Part shown: piece by piece, positions 1-11,740 of the stretch
Numbering within the stretch: the first letter of the stretch is position 1
Layout of the letters: each line of letters opens with the position of its first letter
DNA from: Siphonodentalium dalli
Taxonomy: Eukaryota > Mollusca > Scaphopoda > Gadilida > Siphonodentaliidae
Direction: 5' to 3'
DNA: 64,000 nucleotides
Assembly (NCBI GenBank): GCA_032622095.1
Contig: CP136064.1
Location: 188,283,794-188,347,793, forward strand
Made by a program: the position numbers and the translations under genes
The notes under the pieces: generated by a model
Databases searched by the model: none
Told to the model about the DNA's origin: nothing
What the model saw: the letters and a program-made list of their open reading frames with translations, nothing else

Positions 1-345
1 TATCAGATTATTTGCACACTGGCATAAGAGACATCAGAAAATAATATAGCCTTATCAATAGCTAAGTAGTCCAAAGGCATGGGATAGAATTGGTGAATTG
101 GATTTAATGTTTCTCCAAACAGATTTACTAGTACATAACACAAGATTTTGGACAGATTTAAACAAATTTGGTGAGGTGATTTGGGGTACCCTTGGCAGAG
201 TTATAATTGTGTTAGTTTTTCAAATTTGTTTAACTTAAAATTGGGAACCTTTTTATCAACTTGTATCATAATCATCAATATCTAAATGAAAACCAATGAA
301 AGAGTCAATGACATTTTGTTTATTATTATTATAAAACATAAAAAT
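1..345. other. Unassigned AT-rich stretch
   Basis: No convincing reading frame, inverted repeat or repeat family seen by eye. Confidence 0.5.
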
Positions 346-562
346 AAAAATATTTTTTTTTACGAAAAAGGGTCATAACTCCTTTAAAATAAATTGGATC
401 GAACCCATATTCAAATTCGAACTGTATTTTGGGCTGAGAAACCTATATACAAAATTTGGTTCCGATCAAATAGAAAATGTTAGAGTTATCGCATTATGCC
501 CAAAGTGTCTACAGACATTGACACTATGTGTACCATACTATGGTATAGGTGCACATAAAAAG
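346..562 (+). mobile_element. Core-repeat (Pearl-like) element, 3' end fragment
   Basis: One core unit (ggtcataactcc ... aaatttggttccgatc ... gagttatcgca) is followed by the family's terminal palindrome ccatactatggtat at about 533-546. The same core and palindrome close the fuller copies at 4381-4985 (plus strand) and 52905-53630 (minus strand). The microsatellite between core and palindrome is almost gone here. It is non-coding. Confidence 0.7.
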
Positions 563-930
563 TTTTATCTCATGCAGAGTACAAGAAAAATATATCAAAC
601 CTGGTGTGCCCCTTTAATATTTCAATTCACATTTGTTATCAATTGAAATTAATGTCCAACAAATCTACTAAACACAATCACATTATTAATCTCCAATAGT
701 AATGCTATTAAACAATGAAACCAGATTATGCCTTTAAGATGGAATTTAAATAACCATGCATATAAAATATATAGTAGAAACATTCCATCTGTGCTATCTC
801 AGCATATGGTCAGAGATACTTTATAGAGTATAAAGTATATACAAGAAAACTAAGATGCATGCATCAGGTCGGCCGTGAACTATCTACCATAGAATTGTTG
901 TAGCTATCGATTATACATTTTGAAACACCT
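563..930. other. Unassigned stretch
   Basis: AT-rich, with scattered stop codons in all frames. Nothing recognised. Confidence 0.45.
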
Positions 931-985
931 GTCTGTATGTATGTATGTATGTGTGTATGCGTGAATGCATGTGTGTATGTGTTAT
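931..985 (+). repeat. GTAT/GTGT microsatellite
   Basis: Runs of tgtatgtatgtatgtatg decay into gtgtgtatg repeats. Seen directly. Confidence 0.85.
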
Positions 986-994
986 AGACTCTAA

Positions 995-1795
995 CACTGC
1001 TCGAATTTGGTATTTAACGTGTCAACTTGACCTCGCTCATAGGCATCTTTCTGGACCTTGACCGATCCGACTAAAAATTTGTGTGTAGGACTACTTCGAT
1101 CCCGGGAGCAATATGGACGGGTCCAATTTCACGTGGGACCATGTTCTCGAACGTGCTGATATAGGCATGTTTCTGGACCAATTGAACAATAGTTTGGCCA
1201 GACGCTGTATATACTGGGTACTGTCCAGATGGAGGCGATCACAAAAAAAATCCCTAACTAGCCCGAACGAAGTCGAGTACATCAGCTAGTTTAATATATA
1301 TTTTGGACATTTGTCTGTCTGTTTGTCTGTTAGCTATGGCCGGGAAAACTGCCGGACAGATTTGACGAAATTTGATACCTAGGGGTAATTATTTCCAGGG
1401 AGTATTTTGGACAGGTCAAATCTTGATCCCGACCTGACTTTGACATTCAAAAAGATCAATTCAAGGTCAAATCTGGTAAAACGGAAGTATTTCAACGAAA
1501 TTTGATACCTACTGTTACTTTTGTCCCAGGAGTGTTTCGGGTGGGTCAAATCATGACCATGACCTGATCTTGACATTCAAAATTGTCAATTCAAGGTCAA
1601 ATCGGGTATAAAGCCGGGCGGATTTCGACGGGTACTTTTGTCGTGACTTTTGTCCGGGGAGTGTTTTGGACGGGTCAAATCGTGACCCCGACATGACCTT
1701 CACCTTTAAAATAGTCAATTCAAGGTTAAATCGCGCATTTCTCCGAAAATCAGAGGGGAACATCCCGGACGAAGTGGGGTCCACGAGCTACTATT
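995..1795 (+). mobile_element. Core-repeat element(s) with 130-bp units
   Basis: Three units of about 130 bp begin near 1369, 1499 and 1625; the phrase ggtcaaatc recurs at about 1413, 1543 and 1673. Two related ends are present: cccgaacgaagtcgagtac near 1260-1280 and cccggacgaagtggggtcc near 1763-1781. A short tgtctgtctgtttgtctgt tract precedes the array. I read this as a short solo copy (995-1291) followed by a longer copy with the tandem core. Short frames here on the minus strand are translations of the repeat and not genes. Confidence 0.65.
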
Positions 1796-1959
1796 ATATA
1801 TTTCTAGATTTAGTTACAAACTAAATACCTGTATATTGTACAAAGAAATGTTTGACAAATATATCTGTATCAATATTACCATACGGGTCATTAAAATAGA
1901 TACGACGAAACAAATTTTGAAGGGTGCATGTATCAGGTAAATATTTATATTTCAAATGA

Positions 1960-2265
1960 TGACAGGATTGCAGAAAGTTGGAGTACCTACGTAATACTGG
2001 CTATCCGCATGAAGAGATATACATGTATATAAAAACCAGATGAGGGATATGTCTGTACAGTTGCTAAACAATTCAGTCATGCAAAAGAGGATCAAAGAGT
2101 AAGATACCAAATTGCTGCCTGTGGTAATGTTTTTTAACGAAATTCGGGAAAATTAGATTACTCTCACCCTGGTTATCCAGAAGATAATTGTGGAATCTGA
2201 TGACGATCGGACAAGGGGTGTCGTCTGTAGGATCAACCAAATTATTTAGCCATAAAAATAGTAAA
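1960..2265 (+). mobile_element. Decayed rolling-circle-like element, non-core part
   Basis: It shares phrases such as gaagagatatac, ttcagtcatgcaaa and gatgacgatcgga with the better copies at 2925-3230, 24484-25630 and 46229-46765. No coding capacity. Confidence 0.45.
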
Positions 2266-2285
2266 ATTGAAGATCACCGCTGGCA

Positions 2286-2648
2286 GTGATGTCTTCACAA
2301 GGACAGTTTGAGAACAAAATATGGCTCACATCTAGCGGTGACCCAAAATATCCACATAAGAAAAAGTTCTCCAATAAAAGCTGGCTGCAGGGTGCGCCAA
2401 TTGATTCAAATTCGAAATTTAGCAGGGTGTACTGCTTGTGGCCATGTTTTCCCCGCAAATTTGATAGACTGATGGACAAAACCACTGAATCCGTTGAATC
2501 AATATACATGTATACATGGATTAATTTATATGCATTGTTATACACAGTACTGGTATATAAAGGTACTGAAAATAACTATATTACTAGTATACACAAAATA
2601 AACCATATATCATGGCTATGGGTTCTAATATCCGAACATGACAGCTGA
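2286..2648 (+). other. Open frame without recognisable product
   Basis: A 120-codon frame from ATG to stop on the plus strand overlaps a 99-codon frame on the minus strand. Neither shows a known domain, signal peptide or low-complexity tract. It sits between two decayed repeat copies. I think it is probably spurious and list it only because it is one of the longer unexplained frames. Confidence 0.12.
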
Positions 2649-2924
2649 GAACTTGGTGTGAATTAAAGAGTGGTGGTTTCTCAAGCATATCTAACCCTCC
2701 ACGTTAGAAACATGCCATTAAATGTCATAAGTATAATCTAGGTTGAGGACAGAAGTGATCCATAAAACCCCCCTTAATTCAACCAGGTCCTCGCGCGATG
2801 TATGATTGATCACATGATGATCTAGGGGGATTAGAATTGATGTATAAAAACAGCACTGCATGTAAATATAAAATAAAATAGTGCTACATCTTATTACAGA
2901 TTATTGCCATATATAATCAGTGAT

Positions 2925-3230
2925 TATACAGACAGTCTGACAAAATAAAGTTTCAGTGACACTCTATCCGAAGAGGGGAATAATTTCATCTGTTACAGTC
3001 AATGGAGCAATTATGAATCTGGAAAGGTGAAATTTCTAAGTAATACTAGATATCGACATGACGCGATAAAATATAATGTAAATGCAATATGGCCGCTGGC
3101 GACCATTTTTTCCTATGAAATTAAAAAAATATTTGATAGCTCTCATCTGATAGATCAATATCAAGATAAATATGAAGTTTGGTGATGATCGGATGAGTGA
3201 AGTGGACTGTGGTCTGTGCTAAACGGTTTA
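2925..3230 (+). mobile_element. Decayed rolling-circle-like element, 5' part
   Basis: The order gtgacact ... ggggaataat ... tgttacagtcaatgga ... gaagtttggtgatgatc ... gaagtggactgt matches, in order, the minus-strand copy at 46565-46765. This is the 5' non-repetitive portion of the family whose 24484-25630 copy also carries the core array. Confidence 0.6.
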
Positions 3231-3235
3231 GTAAT

Positions 3236-3532
3236 GCTTAAAAAGATTCTTACCTTAATATTTTTATGTTCACTTTATAAACTTCACTGAGTCATCTTTG
3301 TCATGTATTGAGTTTGATATCTTTTGTTAACAGTTTATAAATCATGTATGTCTCATGTTTGTTATTTTAATTTATGTGTTTATTATCATTAAATAAAGTT
3401 GCATTCCTTAAAAAGATGCTTACCTCAATGTTTTTATGTTCACTTTATAAACTCCACTGAGTCATCTTTGTCATGTATTGAATTTGATATCTTTTGTTAA
3501 CAGTTTATAAATTATGTATGTCTCGTGTTCGT
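3236..3532 (+). repeat. 170-bp tandem duplication
   Basis: Copy 1 starts at 3236 and copy 2 at 3406. Both read ttaaaaagat.cttacct.aat.tttttatgttcac through ttaacagtttataaat with few differences. The junction carries an aataaa-like signal (attaaataaagttgc). Nature of the unit is unknown; it could be the 3' end of a transcript or retroelement. Confidence 0.75.
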
Positions 3533-4380
3533 TATTATATTATATACACTTTATAGTGTGTTTTCAGAACGAAAACAAATTGAATAAAATTAACAAATTT
3601 GTAAATTTAAAAACAATTCAAACGTTGTTGTATTCCATGTCCCAGCCTGGACATATACACCAAATTTCAATAATATTCATTGAGAAACAATGGACCAAAC
3701 GCTATATAACACCCGTATACATCTTTTATTCCGTATCGGACTCGGGTACATGTTATAGTAGGTACCGAATTGACACACGTCGACTGGGCGAGTTGGCCCT
3801 GGGGCGATTAGGCCGATTCCGGCACATTCTAGAATTTACCGTATGTATCCGTTTACGCGTAGTTTACTTTAGAAAGTTCCGCAATTAATACCGTAAATAG
3901 AGCGACCATATTTGACAGAGAATGCCTCTGTTATTGATTATCAAGTTGCTGTACATTAAAAACGACAAATTCACATGCTCGTTCAAGCACAGTAGTCTAT
4001 TTTCCCCATTTTAAAGGACATCCACAAATACTAAATAACGCTAACCTACTGCCGAATGTTTGACACGACAACTGTTAACATATTTGGGCTGAATTCATCT
4101 GACGCGGTATTATTCCTCAAAATAAACAACAAAACCATCGTTACTTGGAAATGTAGTTTGGGCTAACATTTACATAAATCCTCCAGATCAATTATCCGAC
4201 ACACACGTCAGATGAAAAAGTCACATGAAGTAACCGGCCAAATTGGCCGAAATGATATGGCCAACACATCCCCTAGTAGTTAATTATCTCAATGCAAGAG
4301 AGAGACAATTCATGGCATTGTAACTGGATACTAACTCTGTGTGCAAAGACAACCTCAGACCTGATTTATAGGATTCTATT
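3533..4380. other. Unassigned stretch
   Basis: It contains a 124-codon frame (3514-3888) with no recognisable domain. GC-richer phrases around 3780-3820 (ggcgagttggccctggggcg) and 4232-4262 (ggccaaattggccgaaatg) loosely mirror each other and might be ends of an old element, but I cannot define it. Confidence 0.3.
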
Positions 4381-4985
4381 TGGACAGTGCAAACTGGGTA
4401 TCTTTGATATATTTTAGCGATGAATAAAATAATCAAAAGACAATAACTCCATTAAAATATATCGGATCAAACCCATATTTGAAATCGATCTGTATTTTGA
4501 GTTGAGAAACTCACATACAAAATTTGGTTCCTATCAGTTGAAAAATTGTAGATTTATTGAAACATGCATGAATTCTATGTCAAAGGGCCATAACTCCATT
4601 AAAAAATATTGGATCAAACCCATAATCGAACTCAATATGTTTTTTGGACTGAGCAACTCGCATACCAAATTTGGTTCCGATCAGATAAAAATGGTTTGAG
4701 TTATGACATCATGCGTGAATTCGAAGTCGAAAAAAGGGCCATAACTCCGTAAAAAAAAACTCGGATCAAACCCATATTTGAACTCGATCTGTATTTGGTG
4801 CTGAGAAACCCATATACAAAATTTAGTTTCGATCGGATAGAAAATTATTGAGTTATCGCACCATGCGTAAAGTGTCTACGGACAGACAGACAGACGGACG
4901 GACGCACGGACGCACGGCGAGTGGTCAATCCGGACGTCGACATTATGTTTACCATACTATGGTATGGGTAAACATAAAAAAGCAT
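4381..4985 (+). mobile_element. Core-repeat (Pearl-like) element
   Basis: Three to four core units of about 150 bp start near 4434, 4587 and 4737 (ccataactcc ... ggatcaaacccata ... accaaatttggttcc). They are followed by a gacagacagacggacgg microsatellite (4877-4918) and a terminal hairpin, tttaccatactatggtatgg, near 4947-4970. Core array, then tetranucleotide tract, then terminal hairpin is the layout described for Pearl-type bivalve elements. No reading frame of interest. Confidence 0.75.
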
Positions 4986-5017
4986 AAAGCTCAGAAAGTT
5001 TTTTTCATGTGATATAC

Positions 5018-5118
5018 AAGATCTTCAACTTGTCATGTTGGGATATAAGATTTGATGAAACTTGTTTGATAAAAACTTATATCCCAACATAAATCATTGG
5101 AGATCCTCTATATACTCT
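5018..5118 (-). mobile_element. Fragment of the TAGAGGATC-ended element
   Basis: It holds an inverted pair, atgttgggatataag (about 5035-5050) and cttatatcccaacat (about 5075-5090), then the end ggagatcctcta. Reverse-complemented, the end matches the left end of the 10476-10992 element (TAGAGGATC.CCAATGA.TTATG). Only the end and a short hairpin are present. Confidence 0.6.
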
Positions 5119-5969
5119 AAAGCATATGACCATCCCTGTTATTTATCAGAAATATATCTAGGCCAGAATTGCTTCCTCGGCTAAAAAGCCTAGGATCCAC
5201 TATACACATAGTTGCATGCTCTAAACATATGTCTTCAGTTTACAATTGGAAGTTGGTCCATTATCATGGCAGACTTTGGTTGGGTCTGGATTAAAATTGC
5301 TAATCCTTCTTATCTCAGTAGTTATTGGCATTCAGCAATAAATTATTGGTGTCTATAGGCTTCCACAGTGTGACACTGAAGCAGCATTCAGACAAATTCG
5401 TTGAGTCTGTTGCGCTGCTACGTACATTTTGTTGACCCGATCAGTTGGCTGCATTAAACCATTTACATGGATGAGTATTTTGCTTTATAATGCAGAGCTT
5501 CCAATAAATAATTGCAGAAAATAAGTTTGATATTGGAATGAATGCAATATTGCAGACCAATATATCTGTAACAAATTTATTCTACGATAATGTCAAACCT
5601 GTCAAATTACAACAACTAACACTTTATTGACATAGATACAGGTACATTTTCCTTTGCCTCGAAGACAGCCGCCATCTTTTATCGATTGAAAAACAAAAAA
5701 TGTCATGACGCATGCCATATAAGGTATGCATTACACCCTCCGTTGTGTTGAAAATCGAATCTCTCCATTGGACATAACGGACGCATCACAATTCATCTGA
5801 ATGCCTTAGTGTTATTTTGTATTAATCCAATTTTAACGCAATACATGCAACATACTTATTGGAACACTCCTTAGGTGTTTGTTACACTATTTAGTTGCGC
5901 CTTGGGGTCATCGGCCATACACGAAAATGTTTATATTTAGAGACTATTTTTGGCAGAAATGAGTATTTG
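5119..5969. other. Unassigned stretch
   Basis: No recognisable frame, terminal repeat or RNA gene. Ends at the 5' truncation point of the LINE fragment. Confidence 0.4.
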
Positions 5970-6797
5970 ATCATGTTTGAACATCGGTGGATGTGAAATT
6001 GAGCCTACAACGTGTGCGAAAAATCTCGGTGTCAACATTTCTAATTCGTTATCCATGGACGCTCAAGTACAACACATTTCCCGTACCATACTAATTGAAC
6101 TTATGCGCCTTAGTCGTCTTCGTCCATACTTAACAATGCCTGTGGCGAAAAAAGGTTGCTTCTTGTAATATTATGTCAAGATTGGACTATTGCAATGCGC
6201 TTTTCGTGGGAAGTTCACAAGAGCAATTAAATCGTCTGCAAGGTCTACAGAACTCAGCCGCGAAGATTGTAGTGCGTGTTCCGAAATCAACCCATGTCTC
6301 TCCAATTTTGAAAAACCTACATTGGCTCCCAGTGAGCGCGCGAATTGATTTCAAGTTAGCAACGTTCTGCTATCATTACTTTAATTCATCTGCACCAGCA
6401 TATATCTCGGACATTCTTACGTTGTATGTACCAGGCCGTGATAACTTCCGTTCAAAGGAAAAACAGCTTCTGGCTGTTCACATGGGTAAATATAAGAAAA
6501 TTGAACGTCGTCTGTTTACACACGCCGCACCAAGTGTCTGGAACTCCATCCCTCTCGACATTCATCGTTCGCACTCTATCGACATCTTCAAGCAACGACT
6601 TAAGACGCACCTGTTCAATATTTACCCGCACACAACTAGCCGTAGATAGCAACATTGCATCATTCTCCGTATCCATTGATAGTAAATATTCTAATGTCTG
6701 TACATGTATATAACCCGCATATAGAGTCCCAAGCGCTTCGAGCTACACCAGGGATGAAGCGCTATACACATGCTATATATTATTATTATTATTATGT
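5970..6797 (+). mobile_element. 5'-truncated L2/Rex1-like LINE
   Basis: Contains the C-terminal RT part (5977-6649), a short 3' UTR with gaagcgctatacacatgc, and a tail of TTA repeats (about 6777-6796). A 3' end of this form with a trinucleotide tail is typical of the L2/CR1 group. The 5' end is lost, as expected from incomplete target-primed reverse transcription. No target-site duplication could be defined. Confidence 0.8.
5977..6649 (+). pseudogene. LINE ORF2 C-terminal fragment, frameshifted
   Basis: Two frames join with one frameshift near 6165-6175. The first 63 residues hold CAKNLGVNISNSLSMDAQV, matching the stretch just after the RT catalytic core ('LGV..D..L'). The second, 158 residues, holds SRLDYCNALF, LQNSAAKIV, LHWLPVSARIDFK, SAPAYISD and APSVWNSIPLDI in the order usual for L2/Rex1-type ORF2 C-termini. 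The endonuclease and catalytic RT motifs are absent. Family call is confident; the clade (L2 rather than Rex1 or Crack) is inferred from motif wording and the 3' tail. Confidence 0.85.
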
Positions 6798-6799
6798 TT

Positions 6800-7209
6800 A
6801 TTGTACCAGGGTCTGTAAATATGCTTATTTGGTTGGTGCTTTAATTACCTATAAGCTTACATACCGATTAATGTTATTTTGATAACTTGACCTTTGTCAA
6901 GTCAGCGAGATCTATGGTACTTTGTCCAAATCTGCCAAAATTACCTCCCTGTTTTTCTATGAATCCAGAATTGTCATGCAATTCAGGATTTTGTGAGAAA
7001 ACTAAACGGACAACCTATCCTTTTTTGTGGCTTATTTTCAAAGTATCTGTCATGTTGATTCAGTTTCAAATAAGGATGAGAACAGGTTTTTTTTCTAAAT
7101 TGCAGTCATGTCACACAATGCCACAGTGAAAACACTTATATATAAAGAGTGTACATCTGGTGCTGAAATAGGCCCATAGTGAGCTATTTTTGTTTTTTTA
7201 TATATTTAT
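6800..7209. other. Unassigned stretch
   Basis: An 80-codon frame (6887-7129) has no recognisable domain. Otherwise AT-rich. Confidence 0.4.
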
Positions 7210-7213
7210 TTAA

Positions 7214-7644
7214 AGGCCCACTTAAATTTCGAGTCACTGATTATTTGTTTTTGTAGTGCCTCGATATACGGTTTTAATAACAATCTATGCCGTAAAATAT
7301 GATTAAAATACTATAAATCATTACCATTTGAAATGTCTGTGCCTCAGAAGATGCCCATAGAGAAATAGAAAGATTACCCCTGTTTTGGCTCCCAGAATGC
7401 AACAGAATTTAAACTAAAAATGTATTTTCAATGGAAGGGGCATAACTCTATATTTAAGATTTAGAGTTATTCCCCCTCCATTGAAAATAATACAATTTGA
7501 ACTGTAATCCAGATAAAAAAAACAGAATTTATTACACTGGATAAACTGATAATACAATGTTTTGGAGCCTCCTCTTTCAAATGGTATATAATATGGCATA
7601 TATTTTATATATGTGATCTGGGGGTTCGAAAATTAAGTGGGCCT
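7214..7644. mobile_element. TTAA-flanked foldback MITE
   Basis: Left end AGGCCCACTTAAATTTCGA and right end TCGAAAATTAAGTGGGCCT are inverted and flanked by TTAA at 7210-7213 and 7645-7648. Inner parts are also inverted: attttcaatggaaggggca / ccccctccattgaaaat at about 7426-7490, and ttaccatttgaaa / tttcaaatggtat. A TTAA target is characteristic of piggyBac-type transposition. It has no coding capacity. The TTAA at 7645-7648 is also the left flank of the next element. Confidence 0.8.
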
Positions 7645-7648
7645 TTAA

Positions 7649-9191
7649 CACGTTGAGTGCCGGAAATCAATTAGTAATCTCGCCAGTTTGCCAAATCATG
7701 GCAAGATAGATACCCTTAGTAGACCATAATTTGGCTTCATTGAAGCAAGAATTGGATGACGTCGCGAGTTTATATGACAGAAACGGCGATTGATAGTACT
7801 ACGAGATAACTCGTAGCCGGCACTGGCGGAAGGAATTTGGGTATTCCCACCACCAGTGCCAACTACGAGTTATCTTGTAGACACAATTGGACACGTTTGA
7901 GCAACAAATATGAAGTAGAAAGTAACCCAAACAAGTTTTTTGGTGGTAAGCATATTTATGGAGGTGTGGGTGTCCTTGTGGTGGTTATAGCTCGTTATAT
8001 AGTTATATTATGGCTGATGTACAATGGAGCAAATTACTTATATGAGCATGGCTACAGACAGTGAATCCGACGTGAAATCGGGTGAACTTGTTTCCTGTGA
8101 GGATGAGTTTATTTCGTCCAGTAATGACTACGAGCAAGCATCTTCTGTTGTTTCGGGCGTTGTAAGTTATCTCCCATTTAGCCTGATTTATGCCTATGCT
8201 AGGGTTCCAAAGTACAGCCCAAAATAATAGTGTTGGAAGAATTGTCAGCACACAATTAAAACAACCAGCAGTAGCCTAATAGATCCCTGTACATACAGGA
8301 GTGTGCTACATGTAACGGTTCCATATAATCCATCCGTCTGGAAATAAGTCACCCTTTACAGTAAACCTCTATGCTACACAAAACCGTACATACATGTAGA
8401 ACAGTTCGATGAACTGCATGACGTCTAAAGTACGGTAATTGTTACGCTTTCCACTGTCCAGCACGTTCGGAAGAGGGTACAATGTAGTTAATTTGGGGAA
8501 TAATTGTTCCGCTTTATTTGAATTATAAATTATAAAATACCTAGCCCCCAAATGGAGCCGCACAGTGTATTCCAAAAACAACTGCTGTGTTCCCTAATAA
8601 TGAGATAATGGTAGCATCAACGCGCGTAACGTCATGGATTATCCGCTGATCTTGAGTTGGATGCGTCCACTCGCACAAGAGTGAGGGGGAACAGATTTGG
8701 CAGGCCTGTGTGACGTGTGTGGGTGGTTATGCGAAGTTCCAATGTGTTGAAAGACAACGATGTAATCATTCCTCGAAACTGCCTTCGCATGTTTGTACAT
8801 TGCGAAGATCCACCCCCTGACTGTGTTTGCATACGTGCACATTGCCAGTCTATTGAATACCAAAAACCGAGTCTAATTGCCCACACACGACTGCCTCTAG
8901 TGGTCACTCAGTGAGACAGTGTCAGCTGTATTCAACTCACAACTGGACCATTTTGAGTAGAATACATGTATTGATGGTACTCACTTCAGTTGAACGATGT
9001 AGGGGGAGCCAACCTATTTATTTGATAAAATCACTGTTCTGATGTTCCGAGGCGGGTTTTCGCGGTGTATCGACCTATTCCACTGCTTCCGTTTGTCGGT
9101 TACATGACATGCAAACCACTACGAGATAACTTGTAGTGGCAACCTGCGAAGGTTGCGTACTACAAGATAACTCGTAGTGGCACTCAACGTG
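7649..9191 (+). mobile_element. piggyBac-like non-autonomous element
   Basis: Inverted ends CACGTTGAGTGCC (7649-7661) and GGCACTCAACGTG (9179-9191) are flanked by TTAA (7645-7648 and 9192-9195). Near-palindromic motifs of the form CTACRAGATAACTYGTAG recur near both ends (about 7799, 7862, 9119 and 9161) and are plausible transposase-binding repeats. The interior keeps only an acidic N-terminal-like frame (8024-8227); I find no DDD transposase core. At 1.54 kb it looks like an internal-deletion derivative. The superfamily call rests on TTAA flanks and ends, not on protein evidence. Confidence 0.75.
8024..8227 (+). pseudogene. Possible N-terminal remnant of a piggyBac-type transposase
   Basis: A 67-residue frame contains the acidic, serine-rich stretch ATDSESDVKSGELVSCEDEF. 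piggyBac transposases commonly start with a low-complexity acidic region, and this frame lies in the expected place inside a TTAA-flanked element. A splice-donor-like gttgtaagt occurs near 8158-8168, shortly after the acidic part, so the frame beyond it may be intron. No catalytic aspartates or cysteine-rich C-terminus follow. The assignment is inference from composition and position; a chance frame is a real alternative. Confidence 0.3.
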
Positions 9192-10475
9192 TTAATTAAA
9201 TTTTTTTAAATCAAAATTTTGAGCAGGAGCATCACTCACACGGCACAATCGTTTCGACGATTCTACGACCAATTCCACGATTCTGCGGCTTGACAACCAC
9301 TGTGCTACGGCAGTTTAACGATTCTGCGACCTTATTATACGTGATATTTTATGACAAACTTAGATAATGGGGCTTTTAACTGAATTGGGACGATAAAAGT
9401 GGGCTTCTTCTTGTATTCGTCGTGTAGAGTAGACTTTGCAGGTCCACCAGATTGACTCGCGGAATACATACGAAGATGAGATCTATACATAAAATGAGTC
9501 ACAATCGGCTCGGTCAAATATGGATAATCAGATAAAACCGCGAACTGATCCCAAAAAGTCATTTCTTGGGCTACAAAGGGACCATAACAGTGCGAAAATT
9601 AACATCCAACGTAAGCTTTGATAAGCATAAATGTATTATTTGTCAAATTCGTACCTCTGTTGACGCAATATTCGATTAAACTAAACACAGAAATGCAGTA
9701 AAAATGTCAACTATTTGGCAACGCCCCGCTTCGACCATGACAACGACGATTGTGCGACTCGTTGAATGGTAATTTTCATTTGTATACGACTTATCTGTCA
9801 CTGATCGGGCAGCTTAGTTCTGCGTTTAAGCCCATTATGCTGCATCAATAATGTTTGGAACTGTGCCTTCGTTATACAATGCACATGTCCTGGATTCAAT
9901 ACAGTACTGTGTATTTACTGGTCCCCACATGTGAAGATATAGAGACCAAGTCACATAAGATATTTGTCGCTATACGAGCATTCTTAGATTAGAACATGAC
10001 AAAATTCCCAACTTACATGTACCAGAACATTTTCCTTCTTAGTGCACCCAGCGGTTTTGTAATTTCTGTAAAGTTGACTTGTTCATACGAAAATGTCACC
10101 ACTTAGCCTACCATAACATGAGTTATTTTAGTCATATTCTGATTAGCAGGTACCGTAGGCCCTACATATAAAGATGTCCTCGAAAAAATTATTGATCGTT
10201 TAGTTACTTTTATAAAGGTGTTTGTATGAAAGTATTAGTTAAAATTCTTTGAAAGATGGGGCGGGTGTGGTTATCAGAAACTGAAAAATAATGAGCAACA
10301 CTTTTTAAAAAATAAAAATTAAAGGGATAGATAACAGAAATTTTGCGGTTTTAGTCTACATGTCAACGTTCTGGAGGTGCATTCCATATATGGATTTATG
10401 AATATTCATGAAATACATGCCCGCGTTCACGGAAAATATATCGTGGTAATTAAGGACGGATAATAATGATTTATA

Positions 10476-10992
10476 TAGAGGATCCCCAATGAGTTATGTT
10501 GGGATATAACATTTTATTACACGATCCTACCATTATTCCATTCAATAAACCCATTCTATAAATTGTGATATTAAACGTTCGTTTAATAACAGGAAATAGT
10601 GCCAGGTGACCTTTGACTTCCAGTTTACCGTCTTTTAACATTCCGTACGCTACGTCTCCAAAATACTATGACTTCCAATATTTTTCCAACAAACTATCAT
10701 GACTGAAGAATTTGAAAAGTTATGTTATTAAATATACGCCATTAAAAGCGCCAAATAGTCTTTATTTATCTGGGACTATTTCTTTACGCGGGCAAACAAC
10801 GAATAGTTACGTGAAACGTCATCGCATGTCTTATAGAAGCCGATGTTAGTTTCTCGTTCCATTTGTTGATTTCCAAAGGCTCGGTCCAGACCTAATTAGT
10901 CTGGACCTCGCCAAAGGCTCGGTCCAGACCTAATTTACTGGACTCGTTTTGTAAATTCCGCTATAAAATGGGGACTCGTTGTAGATCCTCTA
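10476..10992. mobile_element. Short-TIR element nested in the 3.5-kb element
   Basis: Ends TAGAGGATC (10476-10484) and GATCCTCTA (10984-10992) are inverted and flanked on both sides by TTTATA (10470-10475 and 10993-10998). The left end with ttatgttgggatata also occurs at 5075-5118. The interior carries a 24-bp direct repeat (caaaggctcggtccagacct, about 10875 and 10913) and a taattagtctggacc palindrome. No coding capacity. Confidence 0.6.
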
Positions 10993-11655
10993 TTTATAAA
11001 ACGAGTTTATTAACTGTGTTTATACCTTTTTTTTAAATATCAAAATCATTAAAAGAAGCTGAAATGCATTCAGAATGGATATATTTACGGCGTCGGCCGA
11101 GACGCTTCACAAACGTATACGACAGTATAGCACACTCTGGCTGGCGACGAAAAAATAAAGTCCCACAATTTGCATCTGTTTTTGTATCTATTTTCGTCAA
11201 TGCAAAGAAGTCGGACAAAAATTTGCAATATCTAGTGTTGGTGTCATGCGAGGCTTTTAGAAAATAGTATTAATCCGCGCGGTGATTGCTGGTGTGATAT
11301 CAAGTATCCCGGGAAGCACGCACCTATTCGCCATTTAGTGGATATAAGGAAATATGCAATGGCTCTTTTAATGATACAATATATACAATTTTGCCAAAAT
11401 GAAAAGACACATTTAAAATGGAACATTATTTTGTCTCGAAGGTGTCTTTACTTCCTCTTATGTTGTGGTAAGGAAATCAATATTATTTTTTTTAATCGCA
11501 GTTTTTTTTAGCTCGTTTTCCTTGTTAAAATGTGTTTATGTGATCAAGTGGATTTCAAATTCATCCCAATTATATGCTATTTATTAACCTCGTCCATTAA
11601 AGTCAGTTCAAGCCTCGCTAAGATCACCTCGAATAAACTCATTAGAGATTGTATA

Positions 11656-11740
11656 TCCCCCTCCCCCTCTCTCTCCCTTCCTCCCTCTCTCTCTCTCTCC
11701 CTCTCACCCTTCCCTCTCACCCTCTCTCTCCCTCTATATA
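11656..11740 (+). repeat. Polypyrimidine (CT-rich) tract
   Basis: About 80 bases of nearly pure C/T (ctctctccctt type), followed by tatatatacatatatg. Frames across it translate as Ser/Leu/Pro runs and are not genes. Such mirror-type tracts can form triplex DNA in vitro. Confidence 0.85.

Noticed and set aside
3514-3888. 124-codon plus-strand frame as a host gene
   Set aside because: It begins in the 170-bp duplicate, has no recognisable domain and no supporting splice context.
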